From assembly GCF_037154075.1 (NCBI RefSeq), contig NZ_JBANRJ010000001.1:3529501-3593500 (forward strand): a stretch of DNA of 64,000 nt. The letters are read 5' to 3'. Every line of letters starts with the position of its first letter. The first letter of the stretch is position 1. Source of the stretch: Sphingobium aromaticiconvertens (lineage in GTDB: Bacteria; Pseudomonadota; Alphaproteobacteria; Sphingomonadales; Sphingomonadaceae). This document shows positions 8,769 through 19,523 of the stretch, in pieces. Made by a program: the position numbers and the translations under genes. Under the pieces are notes generated by a model. That model saw only the letters and a program-made list of their open reading frames with translations. It had not been told where the DNA came from and searched no databases.

Positions 8769-9458
8769 CTAGGCCGGCAATACCGCCTCAAAAGCTGCAA
8801 CCCCCGCGCCCGACCCATCCGGATGGTTCCACACTGCGCCGCTGACCGCCAGGAAATCAGCCCGCGCCTCCACCAGCGGCGCGGCGTTCTGCGCCGTGAT
8901 GCCGCCAATCGCCACGCAGGGCAGTTCGAACAAGGTGGTCCACCACCCCAGGATCGAAGGATCGGGCCGATGCGTCGTTTCCTTGGTCGTGGTGGGGTAG
9001 AACGCGCCGAACGCCACATAATCGGCTCCGGCTTCCCCCGCTTCCATCGCCAGATGGCGACTGTCATGGCAGGTCACGCCGATCTGCACCTTTGGCCCCA
9101 GCACCCGACGCGCCTCACGCGGATCGCCATCCTCCTGCCCCAGATGCACGCCGTCAGCGCCCAGACGCTTGGCAAGGCCGATGCTGTCGTTGATGATGAA
9201 GGCGACCTCTCGCTCGGCGCAGATGCGCTGCAAAGGCTCTGCCAGCGCGAAAATCGCATGGTCGTCCATGCCCTTCAAACGCAACTGGAACGCCGCCACC
9301 GGCCCGCCGTCCAGCGCCGCGATGAGGGTATCGGCGAAACCCGCGTCGATCGTCGGCGGCGAAATCAGGTACAGCTTGCAGGCCGGGCGGAAGCCCGCAT
9401 CGAAGCGGTCGGCGAAATGCGGGTCGAGCGCCAGTTCTTCATCGGTAAAGTCGGTCAT
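8769..9458 (-). CDS. thiE: Thiamine phosphate synthase
   Basis: Joins the pyrimidine and thiazole phosphates to make thiamine monophosphate. The protein is 229 residues, with about 25 extra N-terminal residues before the barrel begins ([10 protein letters not shown]). Family signatures are [45 protein letters not shown] and VAIGGI. No other thiamine gene and no TPP riboswitch lies beside it. It is followed by DUF2834 and the aldolase gene on the same strand, reading in the order aldolase, DUF2834, thiE with short gaps of 9 bases each, so all three may be one transcript. Confidence 0.92.
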   Translation of the reverse strand: MTDFTDEELALDPHFADRFDAGFRPACKLYLISPPTIDAGFADTLIAALDGGPVAAFQLRLKGMDDHAIFALAEPLQRICAEREVAFIINDSIGLAKRLGADGVHLGQEDGDPREARRVLGPKVQIGVTCHDSRHLAMEAGEAGADYVAFGAFYPTTTKETTHRPDPSILGWWTTLFELPCVAIGGITAQNAAPLVEARADFLAVSGAVWNHPDGSGAGVAAFEAVLPA

Positions 9459-9467
9459 GCCCGCGCT

Positions 9468-9812
9468 CTACCGCAAAGCAGCCCGCTGGACCAGCGCCCG
9501 CTCGCGCAACGCCAGAAACAGCGGCAGGCCACAGGACATGCCAAGCAGGAAGGTCGCAGCAATCGGCAGCCAGAGGGGCCGGACGCCATCGCGACGCCCC
9601 TGCATGATGATGAAGGCGGTCAGCACGACCGCCGAAATCATCACGTCGAGCGCAAAGAAGCTGCTGACCGGATTGACGAACAGATCCGCGACGAAACGCG
9701 GCACATCCAGTCCGTTCGCGGCCAGCCAAGGCAGGAACGCGGTCAGGGGAAGCAGCGCGCCGAGCAGGGCCAGGACCATCCAGGTCGCGGCCCATGCCCG
9801 GCTACCCTGCAT
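9468..9812 (-). CDS. DUF2834-like small membrane protein
   Basis: A 114-residue protein with three or four hydrophobic segments (about residues 8-31, 52-70 and 80-103). The pattern WMVLALLGALLPLTAFLPWL followed by FVADLFVNPVSSFFALDVMISAVVL resembles DUF2834 proteins, whose role is unknown. It lies between the aldolase and thiE genes with nine-base gaps on both sides, so it is probably co-expressed with them. Nothing in the sequence shows a catalytic function. Confidence 0.75.
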   Translation of the reverse strand: MQGSRAWAATWMVLALLGALLPLTAFLPWLAANGLDVPRFVADLFVNPVSSFFALDVMISAVVLTAFIIMQGRRDGVRPLWLPIAATFLLGMSCGLPLFLALRERALVQRAALR

Positions 9813-9821
9813 ATCAGGCGA

Positions 9822-10721
9822 TCACGCCTTGACGGTCGAGGCGCCGTGGATCTCGTCGATCGCGCCGCCCAGCGAGCCGTTAAACTCGTCTTCGCTCATC
9901 TGATGACGCAAATCCTGCAACAGCGCACGGCTGAAGCTGGCAATGATGCCCCGGTTCTTCGCCAGTTCGACGCAGGCCTCGGGCCGCGCGAAACCGCCCG
10001 ACAGCGCCACCACGCGCAGCACGCGCGGATGATCGACCAGCGGATCGAACAGACCAGCCTTGGCGGGAAGCGACAGCTTCAGCATCACCTTCTCGTCACC
10101 CGGCATCGCATCCAGATTCTTCAGGATTTCTTCCAGCAGAATCTGGTCAGCCTCGGCACGCTCGGCGCTCTTGATGTTCACTTCCGGCTCGATGATCGGC
10201 ATCAGGCCCGCAGCGAGAACTTGGCTACCAATCTCGAACTGCTGCTTGACCACGGCGGCGATGCCCTCGCGGTTGGCCAGATTGATGACCGAACGCTCCT
10301 TGGTGCCGAACACGCCCAGCGCCTTGGAGCGCTTGAGCAGCACGTCCAGATCCGGCATCGGCTTCATCATCTGAACGCCATTGGCTTCGTCTTCCAGACC
10401 CTTGTCGATCTTGATGAAGGGAACGACGCCACGCTCGATCAGCGCCTGCGGCACGGACTTGCCGCCCGCCTGCCCGTCCATCGTCCGCTCGAACAGGATC
10501 GCGCCCAGCACCTTTTCGCCGTTGAAGCAGGGCGAGGTGATGACCCGGCTACGCATGTCATGGATCAGGCCAAACATCTCTTCGTCGCTGTTCCACGCAT
10601 CTTCCTCGACGCCATAGCCCTTGAGTGCCTTGGGCGTCGACCCGCCGCTTTGATCCAGCGCCGCGATAAAGCCCTGGCCGTTGGCGATCTTCGCCATCAT
10701 GTTCTGATCCAGCATCTGCAC
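9822..10721 (-). CDS. Class I fructose-bisphosphate aldolase
   Basis: Schiff-base aldolase that splits or forms fructose 1,6-bisphosphate in glycolysis and gluconeogenesis. It is 299 residues and of the compact bacterial class I kind (GFIAALDQSGGSTPKALKGYG at the start). The lysine in VMLKLSLPAKAGLF is a good candidate for the Schiff-base residue, and PIIEPEVNI and VVALSGGFAR are typical. It lies downstream of pgk on the same strand, completing a block of triose and pentose phosphate enzymes. The 90-base gap to pgk contains no clear terminator. Confidence 0.93.
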   Translation of the reverse strand: MQMLDQNMMAKIANGQGFIAALDQSGGSTPKALKGYGVEEDAWNSDEEMFGLIHDMRSRVITSPCFNGEKVLGAILFERTMDGQAGGKSVPQALIERGVVPFIKIDKGLEDEANGVQMMKPMPDLDVLLKRSKALGVFGTKERSVINLANREGIAAVVKQQFEIGSQVLAAGLMPIIEPEVNIKSAERAEADQILLEEILKNLDAMPGDEKVMLKLSLPAKAGLFDPLVDHPRVLRVVALSGGFARPEACVELAKNRGIIASFSRALLQDLRHQMSEDEFNGSLGGAIDEIHGASTVKA

Positions 10722-10812
10722 ATACTTTCTCTATTGGGTGTGTCGTCGAGCCGACGACTGGCTCTGTTGGTTGTGTCGCCGCGCGGGCGACGGAAAAACT
10801 CCGGGGTGCCGT

Positions 10813-12015
10813 TCAGCCCATCAATGCGTGGACACCGGGCAATTCCTTGCCTTCCATCCACTCAAGAAACGCGCCGCCCGCCGTCGAAACGAAGGTGAAG
10901 TCGCTCGCCACGCCCGCATGGTTCAGCGCTGCGACGGTATCGCCGCCACCGGCGACCGACACCAGGCTACCGTCCTTGGTCAGCGCCGCCGCGATCCGGG
11001 CCAGCGCAACGGTGGCGGTATCGAACGGCGCAATCTCGAACGCGCCCAGCGGCCCGTTCCACACCAGCGTCCGGCAATTTTTGATCGCATCGCCCAGCGC
11101 TTCCACAGCGGCTGGGCCGACGTCCAGGATCATCTCGTCCGCGGCAACCTCATGCACGTTGCATATCCGCACCGATGGCGGATTGGCCGCGAACTCCTTC
11201 GCCACCACCACATCATAGGGCAGGTGGATGGTGCATCCAGCCTCGTCGGCCTTGTCCAATATCGCCTCGGCCGTCGCGGCCAGATCCTTCTCGCACAGCG
11301 ACTTGCCGACATCGACGCCGCGCGCGTGCAGAAAGGTGTTGGCCATGCCGCCACCGATGATCAGATGGTCGACCTTCGCCACCAGATTGTTGAGAACGTC
11401 GAGCTTGGTCGACACTTTCGCGCCGCCAACAACCGCCGCGACCGGAGGCTGGGGCTTGCCCAGCGCCGCTTCCAGCGCGTCCAGTTCCTTTTCCATCGAC
11501 CGACCAGCAAAGGCGGGCAGCTTGTGCGCCAGCCCCTCGGTCGAGGCATGGGCGCGGTGCGCAGCGGAAAAGGCGTCGTTCACGTAGAGATCGGCGATCG
11601 CGGCCATCGCCTCGACCAGCGCGGGATCATTTTTTTCCTCGCCAGCGTGGAAGCGGGTATTTTCCAGGATCGCGATGTCGCCCGGACGCATGACAGCGAT
11701 GCCGTCGATCGCGGCCTCACCCTGGCAATCAGGGATGAACTGCACTTCCCGGCCCAGCACGGCGGACAGCGGGCGGGTGATCCGGCTCAAGGACAGGTCC
11801 GGGTTCTTCTGCCCCTTGGGCCGTCCGAAATGCGCGAGGACCAGCACCTTGGCGCCGCGATCGGCCAGTTCCAATATGGTCGGCATCGCCGCGCGCAGCC
11901 GGGTGTCATCGGTCACGGACCCATCCTGCATCGGCACGTTCAGATCCTCACGGACCAGCACGGCCTTGCCGGAAATGTCACCCATGTCATCGAGCGTCTT
12001 GAATGGCTTGGCCAC
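10813..12015 (-). CDS. pgk: Phosphoglycerate kinase
   Basis: Transfers phosphate between 1,3-bisphosphoglycerate and ADP. About 400 residues. Motifs: [14 protein letters not shown] at the start, [37 protein letters not shown] and the nucleotide loop [11 protein letters not shown]. No ATG fits; the GTG at 12015 gives the expected N-terminus [12 protein letters not shown]. The longer frame back to 12198 runs through the upstream repeat and the end of gap, so it is rejected. gap lies upstream on the same strand but is separated by a strong hairpin with a T run, so pgk probably also has its own promoter. Confidence 0.96.
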   Translation of the reverse strand: MAKPFKTLDDMGDISGKAVLVREDLNVPMQDGSVTDDTRLRAAMPTILELADRGAKVLVLAHFGRPKGQKNPDLSLSRITRPLSAVLGREVQFIPDCQGEAAIDGIAVMRPGDIAILENTRFHAGEEKNDPALVEAMAAIADLYVNDAFSAAHRAHASTEGLAHKLPAFAGRSMEKELDALEAALGKPQPPVAAVVGGAKVSTKLDVLNNLVAKVDHLIIGGGMANTFLHARGVDVGKSLCEKDLAATAEAILDKADEAGCTIHLPYDVVVAKEFAANPPSVRICNVHEVAADEMILDVGPAAVEALGDAIKNCRTLVWNGPLGAFEIAPFDTATVALARIAAALTKDGSLVSVAGGGDTVAALNHAGVASDFTFVSTAGGAFLEWMEGKELPGVHALMG

Positions 12016-12033
12016 GCGCTTTTTCCCCGCAGA

Positions 12034-12077
12034 GCGATTTCTAATCAGACGAAATCGTCTGATGACTCGGAAATCGC
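12034..12077. repeat. 44-nt structured repeat, copy 1
   Basis: Outer arms GCGATTTC (12034-12041) and GAAATCGC (12070-12077) enclose a perfect 9-bp inner stem (12044-12052 with 12055-12063) and an unpaired ACTCG (12065-12069). Two other copies with the same 44-nt layout are at 48795 and 52244. It lies between gap and pgk. Confidence 0.85.
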
Positions 12078-12099
12078 GTAAAACCCATATTCTAGAAAA

Positions 12100-12128
12100 C
12101 CGCCGCCGGTCGATGGGACCGGCGGCGG
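12100..12128 (-). terminator. Intrinsic terminator after gap
   Basis: A perfect 12-bp G/C-rich stem (12100-12111 with 12117-12128) with a five-base loop, followed on the minus strand by TTTT. It lies eight bases beyond the gap stop codon and should end gap transcripts before pgk. Confidence 0.85.
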
Positions 12129-12136
12129 AAAAAGAC

Positions 12137-13147
12137 TTACAACAGGCCCGCAACCACGCCGGTCGTGTCGACCATGCGGTTGGAGAAGCCCCATTCATTG
12201 TCGTACCAGCTGAGCACGCGGACCAGCTTGCCCTCGATCACGGCCGTTTCCAGGCTGTCCACCGACGAGCTGTGCGGGTTGCCCATGAAGTCGATCGAGA
12301 CGAGCGGATCGGTCACATATTCCAGCACGCCCTTGAGCGGACCGCTTTCGGCAGCCGCCTTGAGCGCGGCGTTCACTTCCTCGACGGTCGTGTCGCGCGA
12401 AGGCGTGAAGGTCAGGTCGACAACCGAAACGTCCGGGGTCGGCACGCGGATCGACGAGCCGTCCAGCTTGCCCTTCAGTTCGGGCAGAACCTCGCCCACG
12501 GCGCGGGCGGCGCCGGTGGTGGTGGGGATCATCGACATGGCAGCAGCGCGAGCGCGGCGCGGGTCCGAGTGGATCTGGTCCAGGATCTTCTGATCGTTGG
12601 TATAGCTGTGAACCGTGGTCATCAAGCCACGCTCGATGCCGATGGCGTCGTTCAGCACCTTGGCGATCGGCGCCAGACAGTTGGTGGTGCATGATGCGTT
12701 GGAAATGACGATGTCGTCGGCGGTCAGCGCGTCATGGTTGACGCCGAACACGACCGTGCGGTCCACGCCCTTGGCAGGCGCAGAGATGACGACGCGCTTG
12801 GCACCCGCGGTCAGATGCTTGGACGCGCTTTCCTTGTCGGCGAAGAAGCCGGTGCATTCCAGCGCGATCTCCACACCCTGCGCGGCGTGCGGCAGGTTGG
12901 CAGGGTCACGCTCGGCGGTGACGGCAATGCGCTTGCCATTGACGATCAGGTCGTTGCCATCGACCGACACTTCGCCGGGAAAAGCGCCGTGGACGCTGTC
13001 GCGCTTGAACAGCAGCGCGTTGGACTTGGCATCGCCAAGATCGTTGATGCTGACCAGTTCCAGATCATGATCGTCACGCTGCAAAATTGCACGCGCCACC
13101 AGCCGACCGATACGTCCGAAACCGTTAATTGCTACCTTGACTGCCAC
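12137..13147 (-). CDS. gap: Glyceraldehyde-3-phosphate dehydrogenase, type I
   Basis: Oxidises glyceraldehyde 3-phosphate to 1,3-bisphosphoglycerate. It is 336 residues, the normal length. The NAD-binding start is [17 protein letters not shown], the catalytic cysteine is in [17 protein letters not shown] near residue 155, and [16 protein letters not shown] closes the protein. The residue after the second beta strand ([10 protein letters not shown]) fits NAD use better than NADP use, though this is only an indication. It sits between tkt and pgk on one strand, with a terminator directly after it. Confidence 0.97.
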   Translation of the reverse strand: MAVKVAINGFGRIGRLVARAILQRDDHDLELVSINDLGDAKSNALLFKRDSVHGAFPGEVSVDGNDLIVNGKRIAVTAERDPANLPHAAQGVEIALECTGFFADKESASKHLTAGAKRVVISAPAKGVDRTVVFGVNHDALTADDIVISNASCTTNCLAPIAKVLNDAIGIERGLMTTVHSYTNDQKILDQIHSDPRRARAAAMSMIPTTTGAARAVGEVLPELKGKLDGSSIRVPTPDVSVVDLTFTPSRDTTVEEVNAALKAAAESGPLKGVLEYVTDPLVSIDFMGNPHSSSVDSLETAVIEGKLVRVLSWYDNEWGFSNRMVDTTGVVAGLL

Positions 13148-13175
13148 TGCAATAGCCTCCCGATAAAAATGAAGA

Positions 13176-15143
13176 TCAGTTGTTAAGCGCCGCCTTGACC
13201 TGGGGCGCGATTTTTGCGGCCGTCAGGCCGAAATGGTCGTAAAGATCCTCGGCCGGGGCCGAGGCACCAAAGCCGTCAATGCCAAAGCGCAGTCCAGCGA
13301 TACCGGTATAGCGCTCCCAGCCGAATGTCGTGCCCGCCTCGATCGACACGCGCAGCACATGATGGGGCAACAGCGCATCTTTATAGGCTTGCGGCTGCGC
13401 CTCGAAATGCGCCCAACTGGGCATCGACACGACGTCGGCGCCGATCCCGTCCGCTTCCAGTGCATCAGCGGTCGCGACGGCGATCTCCACCTCGGACCCG
13501 GTAGCGATCAGCACAACCTTGCGCTCGGCCTTCGCCCCGCGCAGCAGATAGGCGCCCTTGGCGCACAGATTTTCGCTCTTTTCGGTACGAAGCTGCGGCA
13601 GGTTCTGACGGGTCAGCGCCAACACCGACGGGCCGGTCGCATCCTTCAGCGCCAGCTCCCAGCATTCCGCCGTCTCGACAATGTCGGCCGGACGATAGAC
13701 ATTCATATTGGGGATCATGCGCAGCGACATGACATGCTCGATAGGCTGATGGGTCGGGCCATCCTCGCCCAGACCGATCGAGTCATGCGTGAGTACGAAG
13801 ATCGAGCGGGTCTGCTGGAGCGCCGCCAGACGAAGACCGCCGCGCATATAGTCGGAAAAGACCAGGAAGGTGCCGCCATAAGGGATGACTCCGCCATGCA
13901 ACGCCATGCCGTTCATCGCGCAGGCCATGCCGAATTCGCGGATGCCATAATAGACATAGCGGCCCGAATAATCGTCCCTCGTCAACGGCCCGGTCGACTT
14001 GGTCTTGGTATTGTTGGAGCCGGTAAGATCCGCCGATCCGCCCAGCGTTTCAGGCAACAGATCGTTGATCGCGCCCAGCGCCAGTTCGCTCGCCTTGCGG
14101 GTCGCGACCTTCTGCGGATTGGCGATCAGCCCGTCGATATAGGCTTCCAGCGAGAAGTCGGCAGGCAGTTCGCCCGCCATCCGCCGCTCAAATTCCGCCT
14201 TGTCCGAATGGCTTGCCAGCTTGTCTTCCCATGCCGCACGAACAGCCTTGCCCCGCGATCCAATCGCGCGCCAGGCGTCGGCGACCTCTGCGGGAATTTC
14301 GAACGGCGCCGCGTCCCAGCCCAGGAAAGTGCGGGCAGCAGCGACTTCGTCGGTGCCCAGCGGTGATCCGTGGACGCCGGAGGTGCCGCCCTTGTTGGGC
14401 GATCCGTAACCGATCTTGGTGGCGCAGGCGACCAGCGAAGGACGCGGATCGGCGATCGCTTCGTCAAGGGCGCGGCGCACATCGTCGGGATTATGACCAT
14501 CGCACAACACCACATGCCAGCCGGTGGCGCGATAACGCGCGGGAATATCCTCATTACTCGACAGCGACACCGCGCCGTCGATCGTGATCTTGTTATCGTC
14601 CCACAGCACGATCAGGCGGCCCAAGTTCAGATGACCGGCAAGGCCGATCGCTTCATGGTTGATGCCTTCCATCAGGCACCCGTCACCCGCGACCACCCAG
14701 GTACGGTGATCGACCAGATCGTCGCCGAATCCCGCATTCAGGTGTCGCTCCGCAATGGCCATGCCAACCGCCGTCGCCAGCCCCGATCCCAGCGGGCCGG
14801 TCGTGGCTTCAATGCCTTCCAGCTCAAAATTTTCAGGATGGCCGGCGCAGGGGCTGCCCAGCTGGCGGAAATTGCGAATATCCTCGATCGTCGGCCGCGC
14901 ATAGCCGGTCAGGTGCAGCAGGCTATAGATCAACATCGACCCATGCCCCGCCGACAGGACGAAACGATCGCGGTCGGCCCATTTGGGCTGGCTGGGATCG
15001 AATTTCAGATAGTCGCCAAACAGCACCGTCGCCACGTCCGCCATGCCCATCGGCATACCCGGATGCCCGCTATTAGCGGCTTGCACGGCGTCCATCGAAA
15101 GCGCACGAATGGCGTTGGCGAGCAGCGATTGGGATACGGTCAT
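13176..15143 (-). CDS. tkt: Transketolase
   Basis: Thiamine-diphosphate enzyme of the pentose phosphate pathway, 655 residues. Visible motifs: [14 protein letters not shown] with the catalytic-site histidine, the ThDP-binding segment [15 protein letters not shown] ending near DDNKITIDG, and in the second half [20 protein letters not shown] and [19 protein letters not shown]. All expected domains are present. It heads the tkt-gap-(pgk-fba) block; the gap gene starts 28 bases after its stop, so tkt and gap are likely co-transcribed. Its promoter should be in 15144-15366. Confidence 0.97.
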   Translation of the reverse strand: MTVSQSLLANAIRALSMDAVQAANSGHPGMPMGMADVATVLFGDYLKFDPSQPKWADRDRFVLSAGHGSMLIYSLLHLTGYARPTIEDIRNFRQLGSPCAGHPENFELEGIEATTGPLGSGLATAVGMAIAERHLNAGFGDDLVDHRTWVVAGDGCLMEGINHEAIGLAGHLNLGRLIVLWDDNKITIDGAVSLSSNEDIPARYRATGWHVVLCDGHNPDDVRRALDEAIADPRPSLVACATKIGYGSPNKGGTSGVHGSPLGTDEVAAARTFLGWDAAPFEIPAEVADAWRAIGSRGKAVRAAWEDKLASHSDKAEFERRMAGELPADFSLEAYIDGLIANPQKVATRKASELALGAINDLLPETLGGSADLTGSNNTKTKSTGPLTRDDYSGRYVYYGIREFGMACAMNGMALHGGVIPYGGTFLVFSDYMRGGLRLAALQQTRSIFVLTHDSIGLGEDGPTHQPIEHVMSLRMIPNMNVYRPADIVETAECWELALKDATGPSVLALTRQNLPQLRTEKSENLCAKGAYLLRGAKAERKVVLIATGSEVEIAVATADALEADGIGADVVSMPSWAHFEAQPQAYKDALLPHHVLRVSIEAGTTFGWERYTGIAGLRFGIDGFGASAPAEDLYDHFGLTAAKIAPQVKAALNN

Positions 15144-15366
15144 CAGGCTGGGCGTCTTCCTGTGTCTGATTTGTCGGCCATTGTTAACGGGCGAGTCGGG
15201 TCGGGCCTCCTTTGTCGTCTCGTGGCCAAGGCGTCAACCGCGTCAACCCTTTCGGTTGCTGCAATGCGGCATATATCAGCGATCAGTTGCAGTCACCGGG
15301 GCCTGCGGCACCGATCGCGGGATGAATCGACATAAGCATGGCTTTTGCACGGCCCAAAGTTTCGCT

Positions 15367-15597
15367 ATGCCCTATTACATGGCAAGCGACCGCATGATGC
15401 AGGCGATCGGATCGCTCGAACGGGCGATCGCCCGGCTTGAGCAGGTGGCGGCAACGACACCCACGTCCGAATCGCCCACCCCCTCCACCCCAATCGCCTC
15501 TCCAGCGGCGACGGCGGGCGCGCGCGCCGCGCTTCAATCGCTCGACCTGCTGATCGCGGACCTGAAGGCAGGCTCCAGAGAATCGGCAAATGGCTGA
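15367..15597 (+). CDS. Small coiled-coil protein preceding zapA
   Basis: A 76-residue protein starting MPYYMASDRMM; a second ATG at 15379 is possible. The first part (AIGSLERAIARLEQVA) is an amphipathic heptad-like helix, the centre is a Ser/Thr/Pro linker, and a second helix (GARAALQSLDLLIADLKAG) ends the protein. Its stop overlaps the zapA start by eight bases, so the two are translated together. Similar short coiled-coil proteins stand before zapA in other alphaproteobacteria (DUF4164-like), which suggests a part in cell division, but that is inference. Confidence 0.7.
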   Translation: MPYYMASDRMMQAIGSLERAIARLEQVAATTPTSESPTPSTPIASPAATAGARAALQSLDLLIADLKAGSRESANG

Positions 15598-15925
15598 AAC
15601 CACCCTTCATATTGCCGGCCGCCAATATGCGATCACTTGCCGCGATGGTGAGGAAGCGCATCTCGCGCATCTTGCCAATCTGATCGAAGCCAAGGCAAAA
15701 GTGGCCGTGCAGGGCGCGCCGGGCCTTACAGAAGTACGGACACTGTTGTTCGCCGCGCTGTTTTTGGCCGACGAAGTCAACGACCTGAAGCGCGAAGTCG
15801 CGGGGCGACAGGCCCGGCTCGACATCGACAGCGACGAGGAACCGGCAGCCCGCGCGATAGAGGCTTTGGCCCGTCGTATCGAAAGCGTGACGCAAAGACT
15901 TGCCGGAACGCCCGCGGCCTCCTAG
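15590..15925 (+). CDS. zapA: Cell division protein ZapA
   Basis: FtsZ-associated protein that bundles protofilaments at the division site. It is 111 residues: an N-terminal FtsZ-binding strand region (TTLHIAGRQYAITCRDGEEAHL) with the usual HLANLIEAKAKV segment, then a long helix for dimer and tetramer formation. It overlaps the small coiled-coil gene by eight bases and is followed by 6S RNA and a 5-formyl-THF cyclo-ligase gene, an order widely conserved in proteobacteria that supports all three calls. Confidence 0.92.
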   Translation: MAETTLHIAGRQYAITCRDGEEAHLAHLANLIEAKAKVAVQGAPGLTEVRTLLFAALFLADEVNDLKREVAGRQARLDIDSDEEPAARAIEALARRIESVTQRLAGTPAAS

Positions 15926-16085
15926 ATTGGCGTCGGCGGGCACTGCCTGGTACGAGCTTTAGCGAACATCCCTGAGGCGATAATCACATCCAAGGGGGCT
16001 GTCCCTGACCGGGTCTTGGCCCGACTTACATGGTCCCCACCTGACGTTGAGGCGTCAGAGGATTTTCCAGCACACGGCCAAGGCG
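15926..16085 (+). ncRNA. ssrS: 6S RNA
   Basis: The segment between zapA and the cyclo-ligase gene resembles the alphaproteobacterial 6S RNA: GGTACGAGCTTTAGCGAAC, then CATCCCTGAGGCGAT, and the complementary half near CCCGACTTACATGGTCC and GACGTTGAGGCGTC. 6S RNA folds into a long hairpin that mimics an open promoter and sequesters the housekeeping RNA polymerase. The location is the conserved one. The ends given are approximate; pairing of GGCGGG near 15933 with CCCGCC near 16091 would extend the 3' end by about ten bases. Confidence 0.82.
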
Positions 16086-16161
16086 GTCCCGCCACCCCGC
16101 CCCTTTCTCTTTCCCCCATCTTTCACACACAGGGGACGGCCAGCATGAACGATGAGCCAGC

Positions 16162-16773
16162 ATGAACGACGATACTGACTCCGACACGCACGGGCCGTTC
16201 GACACGCCTGACAAGGTCGCGCTGCGGACCATCGCGCGCCAAAAGCGCCGCGATTTCGTCGCTACGCTCGATCCGCTCGCCCATCGCCTTGCGTTCAAGG
16301 TGCTGCCCTCCCCCCTTGCTCGTCGCATCGAATCCGCCCGCGCGGTCGCGCTCTATATGCCGCTCGATGACGAAGCGCCCGCTCTGCGGCTTGCCGGGCA
16401 ACTCGCAGCCATGGGCAAGACGATCGCCCTGCCTCGCGTGCTCGATCGCCTCGGCAGCATGGATTTTCTGGAGTGGCGGGCGGAGGATCAATTGTTCCCC
16501 GGCCTCTACGGCACCAGCCATCCCGAACCGGACGGCCCGCCCGTGACGCCCGATGTCATCATCGCCCCGTTGCTCGGCTTTGACCGGGCGATGAATCGGC
16601 TGGGCCAGGGCGGCGGCTATTATGATCGCGCCTTTGCCCGCTATCCCGATGCGCTACGGATCGGCCTCGCCTGGTCCATACAGGAGCATGATGCATTGCC
16701 AGCCGATCTCTGGGATCTGCCGCTCCACGCCATCCTCACGGAAAGCGAAGTGATCGAAGGGCCAGAGGCATGA
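16162..16773 (+). CDS. 5-formyltetrahydrofolate cyclo-ligase
   Basis: ATP-dependent enzyme converting 5-formyl-THF to 5,10-methenyl-THF. It is 203 residues. The basic start LRTIARQKRRDFVATLD, the central VALYMPLDDEAP, and the signature PLLGFDRAMNRLGQGGGYYDRAFAR near residue 135 identify the family. Two ATGs lie close together upstream; the one at 16162 begins MNDDTDSDTHG. It follows 6S RNA as in many proteobacteria and overlaps the next gene by four bases (ATGA), so it is translated with the DUF2842 protein. Confidence 0.94.
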   Translation: MNDDTDSDTHGPFDTPDKVALRTIARQKRRDFVATLDPLAHRLAFKVLPSPLARRIESARAVALYMPLDDEAPALRLAGQLAAMGKTIALPRVLDRLGSMDFLEWRAEDQLFPGLYGTSHPEPDGPPVTPDVIIAPLLGFDRAMNRLGQGGGYYDRAFARYPDALRIGLAWSIQEHDALPADLWDLPLHAILTESEVIEGPEA

Positions 16774-17009
16774 ACCGACAGGAACGACCGCCCTTTCAGC
16801 CAAGCTGGCGCAAGCCCGTGGGCATGTTGACGATCATGGTCCTGATAACCGCCTGGGCCGTACTGGTAGGCAGCCTGTCGGGCCTTATCGGTAGCCTGCC
16901 CATGCTGCTTCAGGTGCTGGTCTATGTTTTTCTGGGCGTGATCTGGATCTGGATCTTGCCGCTGCGACAGTTGCTCGCCTGGATGGAAACCGGCCGCTGG
17001 CGCCGATAG
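16770..17009 (+). CDS. DUF2842 small membrane protein
   Basis: A 79-residue protein with two hydrophobic helices (about residues 15-38 and 43-64) after a basic start (MNRQERPPFQPSWRKP). The pattern, ending LVYVFLGVIWIWILPLRQLLAWMETGRWRR, matches DUF2842 proteins found in alphaproteobacteria. It overlaps the cyclo-ligase gene by four bases. No function is known and none is evident here. Confidence 0.8.
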   Translation: MNRQERPPFQPSWRKPVGMLTIMVLITAWAVLVGSLSGLIGSLPMLLQVLVYVFLGVIWIWILPLRQLLAWMETGRWRR

Positions 17010-17264
17010 GGGATGACATCCCCTCTCCTGCCCTGTATCCCACGGATCGTTAGCGAGGCGTAACGGCTTATCGAAGCCCGGCGTCCGCCTGCGACCGGGA
17101 GGGCCAATCCATGTGCTCGTGCCAATCAGTGCCAGCCCCTTGTTCGGCGCACCTGCCTGCGCCCTCCCCATGTCTTTCCAGCGCATCCAGCCATAGCCCA
17201 TACATTCCACGCGATGGGATGTATGCTACCTATCTACCTGAATCATAAAGAGGAGGAGGATGAT

Positions 17265-17996
17265 ATGAGTTCGTTGAGCAAGAGACTATTTGCTGAAGCG
17301 TTCGGCACATTCTGGCTGGTATTCGGGGGGTGTGGCAGCGCGGTACTGGCGGCCGCTTTCCCCGAAGTCGGGATTGGCCTGTTGGGCGTCAGCCTGGCCT
17401 TTGGCCTGACCGTGCTGACCATGGCCTATTCGGTCGGCCATATTTCCGGCTGCCACCTCAACCCGGCGGTCACGATCGGTCTTTGGTCGGGCGGACGCTT
17501 TCCTGCGCGGGATATCGCCCCTTATATCATCGCCCAACTGGTCGGCGCCGTGATTGCCGCATTCATCCTTCTACAGATCGCCAGCGGGCAACCGGGCTTC
17601 GCGCTGATGGGCAATGGCCTGGCCGTGAATGGCTTTGGCACCATGTCACCGGGTGGATATTCCATGACATCGGCGCTGATTATCGAGTTCGTCCTGACCT
17701 TCGGTTTCCTGATGATCATCATGGGGTCGACCGACACGCGCGCACCATCCGGCTTTGCCCCGATTGCGATCGGGCTGGGGCTGACGCTGATCCATCTCAT
17801 CAGCATTCCCGTCACCAACACGTCGGTCAATCCGGCGCGCAGCACAGGCCCGGCCCTGCTGGTCGGCGGAATGGCCCTGCAACAGCTTTGGCTGTTCTGG
17901 CTGGCGCCCATCGCCGGCGCACTGGTGGCCGGCGGCGCTTATCGCTGGCTGGCAAGCGAACCGGTCGCGCCACCCGTTACAGGCGGCGAGATTTAG
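17265..17996 (+). CDS. aqpZ: Aquaporin Z
   Basis: Water channel of the inner membrane, about 243 residues with six membrane helices. Both pore NPA boxes are intact ([13 protein letters not shown] near residue 63 and [14 protein letters not shown] near residue 185). The start at ATG 17265 follows an AGGAGGAGGA ribosome-binding run; an earlier in-frame ATG at 17214 would add a charged leader. Selectivity residues fit AqpZ: the second NPA is followed directly by Arg. The gene stands alone after a 255-base gap in which I see nothing specific. Confidence 0.95.
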   Translation: MSSLSKRLFAEAFGTFWLVFGGCGSAVLAAAFPEVGIGLLGVSLAFGLTVLTMAYSVGHISGCHLNPAVTIGLWSGGRFPARDIAPYIIAQLVGAVIAAFILLQIASGQPGFALMGNGLAVNGFGTMSPGGYSMTSALIIEFVLTFGFLMIIMGSTDTRAPSGFAPIAIGLGLTLIHLISIPVTNTSVNPARSTGPALLVGGMALQQLWLFWLAPIAGALVAGGAYRWLASEPVAPPVTGGEI

Positions 17997-18039
17997 GAAC
18001 AGCGGCGGTCGGCGCGCATCGCACCGATCGCCGTACCAA

Positions 18040-19077
<1,038 letters not shown>

Positions 19078-19373
19078 CTATTATGTCGGCAATCTCTGCT
19101 GGGGGCCTTCGCGCCCGATCCCTCTGCATATGCCCCGGACCCGCAGAAGCGTGCTGCGCCAGCCCGTCCATTTCGCGGGTCCAGCCGAGGGCCAATCCCG
19201 CAAAGGCAAATCAGACTTGCGAGTGCGGCATATCGACGAAGACAGGAAACGCGCGCATTCGACACTATCATGCCTGATGCAGCGACCCCTGAAATCATCA
19301 CGAACGATCATCATTTCGATGATTGCCGGCCCATGATATTGACGATGACTGGAAGGCACCGATCTGGGCGGGA
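19078..19373. other. Gene-free stretch upstream of the MreB gene
   Basis: About 300 bases between the MreB start and tRNA-Asp with no convincing coding frame on either strand. It must carry the promoter of the MreB gene. I see no repeat or structured RNA in it apart from the inverted repeat that begins at 19374. Confidence 0.5.
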
Positions 19374-19405
19374 GCGCCACTTTTCAACTATAAGTCATTG
19401 AAAAG

Positions 19406-19411
<6 letters not shown>
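19374..19411. terminator. 14-bp inverted repeat overlapping the tRNA-Asp 3' end
   Basis: GCGCCACTTTTCAA (19374-19387) is the exact inverse of 19398-19411, with a ten-base loop. On the minus strand the first arm is the last bases of tRNA-Asp including CCA plus trailer, and the second arm follows. It could act as a terminator, though the T runs are inside the stem rather than after it. Confidence 0.6.
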
Positions 19412-19482
<71 letters not shown>

Positions 19483-19523
19483 GTTCGGTGTGGAGCGGCC
19501 ACTATGCCGGGCAGCCTTTCCTG

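Noticed and set aside
8721..9500. TPP riboswitch near thiE
   Set aside because: No CUGAGA-type core and no thi-box-like stems upstream of thiE; the gene appears to be expressed from the aldolase side.
8823..10898. Long open frame opposite thiE and the aldolase gene
   Set aside because: Its product is Arg/Gln/His-rich shadow sequence, and both genes on the other strand have clear families.
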